From contig JADHUF010000074.1 in NCBI GenBank assembly GCA_016784625.1, positions 1 through 5,503 of the forward strand: 5,503 nt of DNA. Direction: 5' to 3'. Below, piece by piece: positions 4,397 to 5,503 of the stretch; the stretch's first letter is position 1, and every line of letters begins with the position of its first letter. Origin of the DNA: Candidatus Nitrosopumilus sp. Lineage in GTDB: Archaea > Thermoproteota > Nitrososphaeria > Nitrososphaerales > Nitrosopumilaceae. The notes under the pieces were generated by a model, which did not search any database, was not told the origin of the DNA, and worked only from the letters and a program-made list of their open reading frames with translations. The translations under genes were made by a program, and so were the position numbers.

Positions 4397-5497
4397 ATGA
4401 TTTCAGGCTCAGCAACTTCTGAAGGAACCAAAAAATTTGCTCAAAATTCAAGTGTAAATCAAGATAATTTCAAAGAATTTGAAAATCTTACATTATCTAA
4501 TGTTGGAATTGGAACTTATCTTGGTGAACCCGATGCTAAAACTGATCAATTAGTTACAAATGCTGTAAAACAATCAATTATTTCTGGAATTAATGTTGTA
4601 GACACTGCAATAAATTATCGAGCTCAAAAGGCAGAGCGTTCTGTTGGAAAAGCAATTTCTGAATTAATTCAAGAAGGAAAAATTTCACGTGATCAGATAT
4701 TTCTTAGTACTAAAAATGGATATGTGACAAATGATGCTGATGTCAAGTTGGGTTTTTGGGAATATGTTAAAGAAGAATATTCTCAAAAAGGAGTCATCAA
4801 AGAAGGCGATGTAACTTCTGGATACCATTGTATGACCCCCACTTATCTTTCTGATCAATTAGATCGTAGTTTGAAAAATCTAGATCTGGAATGTGTTGAT
4901 TTAATGTATCTTCACAATGCAGTAGAAGGACAAATCAAAGATGTCTCTAAAGAACAATTCTTGAAGAATCTACAAGATGTTTTTGAATTATATGAACAAA
5001 AACGTGAAGAAGGAAAAATTAAATTCTATGGCATGGCGACTTGGGAATGTTTTAGAGTTCCAAGTGATAATCCTCAGTATTTATCATTTGAAGACACTGT
5101 TACTATGGCCAAAAAAATTGGTGGAGATAATCATGGATTTAGATTTATTCAATTACCATTTAACATGAATTATGATCAAGCATTACTTGGAAAAAATCAA
5201 ATATTTGGCACTGAAAAAATATCTATCTTAGAGGCAGCTGTGAGATTAGAAGTTGGTGTGTTTACCAGTGTCCCATTCATGCAAGGGCGTCTTTTAGCTC
5301 CTGGTGTGCTACCTGATTTTAATGATCTAAAACCATCTTTACGTGCGTTGCAATTTATTCGCTCATCTCCTGGTGTCTTGGCACCATTAGTTGGACAGAA
5401 ATCACCTGAACATGTTTCTGAAAATCTTGAGATTATGAATATCCCTCCCATGTCTGAAGATGAATTTCTAGCACTAGTCAAAAAACTGACTTCATGA
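4397..5497 (+). CDS. Aldo/keto reductase
   Basis: A 366-aa aldo/keto reductase, an (alpha/beta)8-barrel NAD(P)H-dependent oxidoreductase of the cytoplasm. Numbered from the ATG at 4397, the catalytic tetrad is complete: Asp69, Tyr74, Lys106 and His173 (in YLHN). The cofactor side is visible as SVPFMQGRL near 290 and GQKSPEHVSEN at 333-343, in the place of the usual phosphate-gripping loop. It is longer than the common 280-330 aa because of a leading segment of about 30 residues and an insertion of about 40 residues (108-150, ending in HCMTPTYL) between the catalytic Lys and His. These mark a distinct subfamily with unknown substrate. An in-frame ATG at 4385 would add four residues (Met-Arg-Ile-Cys). 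I prefer 4397 for the TATA spacing and because MISGSATSEGTKKFA looks like the usual opening of such proteins. It may be co-transcribed with the prenyltransferase, but a functional link is not shown. Confidence 0.9.
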   Translation: MISGSATSEGTKKFAQNSSVNQDNFKEFENLTLSNVGIGTYLGEPDAKTDQLVTNAVKQSIISGINVVDTAINYRAQKAERSVGKAISELIQEGKISRDQIFLSTKNGYVTNDADVKLGFWEYVKEEYSQKGVIKEGDVTSGYHCMTPTYLSDQLDRSLKNLDLECVDLMYLHNAVEGQIKDVSKEQFLKNLQDVFELYEQKREEGKIKFYGMATWECFRVPSDNPQYLSFEDTVTMAKKIGGDNHGFRFIQLPFNMNYDQALLGKNQIFGTEKISILEAAVRLEVGVFTSVPFMQGRLLAPGVLPDFNDLKPSLRALQFIRSSPGVLAPLVGQKSPEHVSENLEIMNIPPMSEDEFLALVKKLTS

Positions 5498-5503
5498 AGA
5501 TTT
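5494..5503 (+). CDS. Possible start of a next gene (ATGA overlap, partial)
   Basis: The reductase stop TGA (5495-5497) overlaps an ATG at 5494-5496 that reads on as Met-Lys-Ile to the window edge. ATGA overlaps are a common form of translational coupling in archaeal operons, but three codons cannot establish a gene. Confidence 0.2.

Noticed and set aside
4977..5168. Open plus-strand frame of 63 codons in a second frame of the reductase
   Set aside because: The overlapping frame has an intact, motif-bearing reductase, and no signal precedes this one.
5197..5481. Open minus-strand frame of 94 codons at the reductase 3' end
   Set aside because: It is antisense to the conserved cofactor-binding part of the reductase and has no promoter or recognisable motif.
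1..5503. CRISPR array, insertion sequence, tRNA or rRNA
   Set aside because: No regularly spaced direct repeats, transposase motifs, terminal inverted repeats, tRNA cloverleaf or rRNA sequence were seen on either strand.

Overview
The window is AT-rich and tightly packed. It reads as a stretch of core genome from an ammonia-oxidising archaeon of the Nitrososphaerota (Thaumarchaeota), most like marine Nitrosopumilus. The evidence is the gene set: a Hef/FANCM-type helicase without the nuclease half, a stand-alone single-domain parvulin closely resembling the Cenarchaeum/Nitrosopumilus parvulins, a DUF2203 protein, a UbiA/MenA-type prenyltransferase and several small helical or CxxC proteins. 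TATA-like elements lie about 25-27 bp upstream of start codons that lack Shine-Dalgarno sequences, the usual archaeal leaderless layout. I saw no mobile element, CRISPR array, tRNA or rRNA.

Layout: (1) 1-164 (+) is the 3' end of an unidentified, very basic protein, followed by T-rich termination sequence. (2) 165-313 is intergenic, with the promoter region for the next gene. (3) 314-1822 (+) is the Hef-type helicase, ending in a PCNA-interaction-like peptide. (4) 2702-1819 (-) is a run of three small genes read in the order 93-aa glycine-zipper protein, parvulin peptidyl-prolyl isomerase, 90-aa helical protein. The last converges on the helicase with a 4-bp overlap. (5) 2775-3176 (+) is the DUF2203 protein, divergent from the small-gene run across a 72-bp two-way promoter region. 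(6) 3389-3177 (-) is a small protein with two CxxC pairs, abutting the DUF2203 stop codon. (7) 3476-4366 (+) is the UbiA-family membrane prenyltransferase, divergent from the CxxC gene. (8) 4397-5497 (+) is an aldo/keto reductase, behind a perfect 8-bp-arm palindrome. An ATGA overlap at the right edge may begin another gene.

The genes do not form one obvious pathway. The helicase belongs to replication-fork repair and the parvulin to protein folding. The prenyltransferase probably serves membrane quinone or lipid synthesis. The closely spaced aldo/keto reductase could be co-transcribed with it or have its own promoter in the short gap. No clearly new multi-gene system is present. The points most worth checking are the C-terminal PIP-like peptide of the nuclease-less Hef, the palindrome at 4368-4387, and the uncharacterised small proteins.
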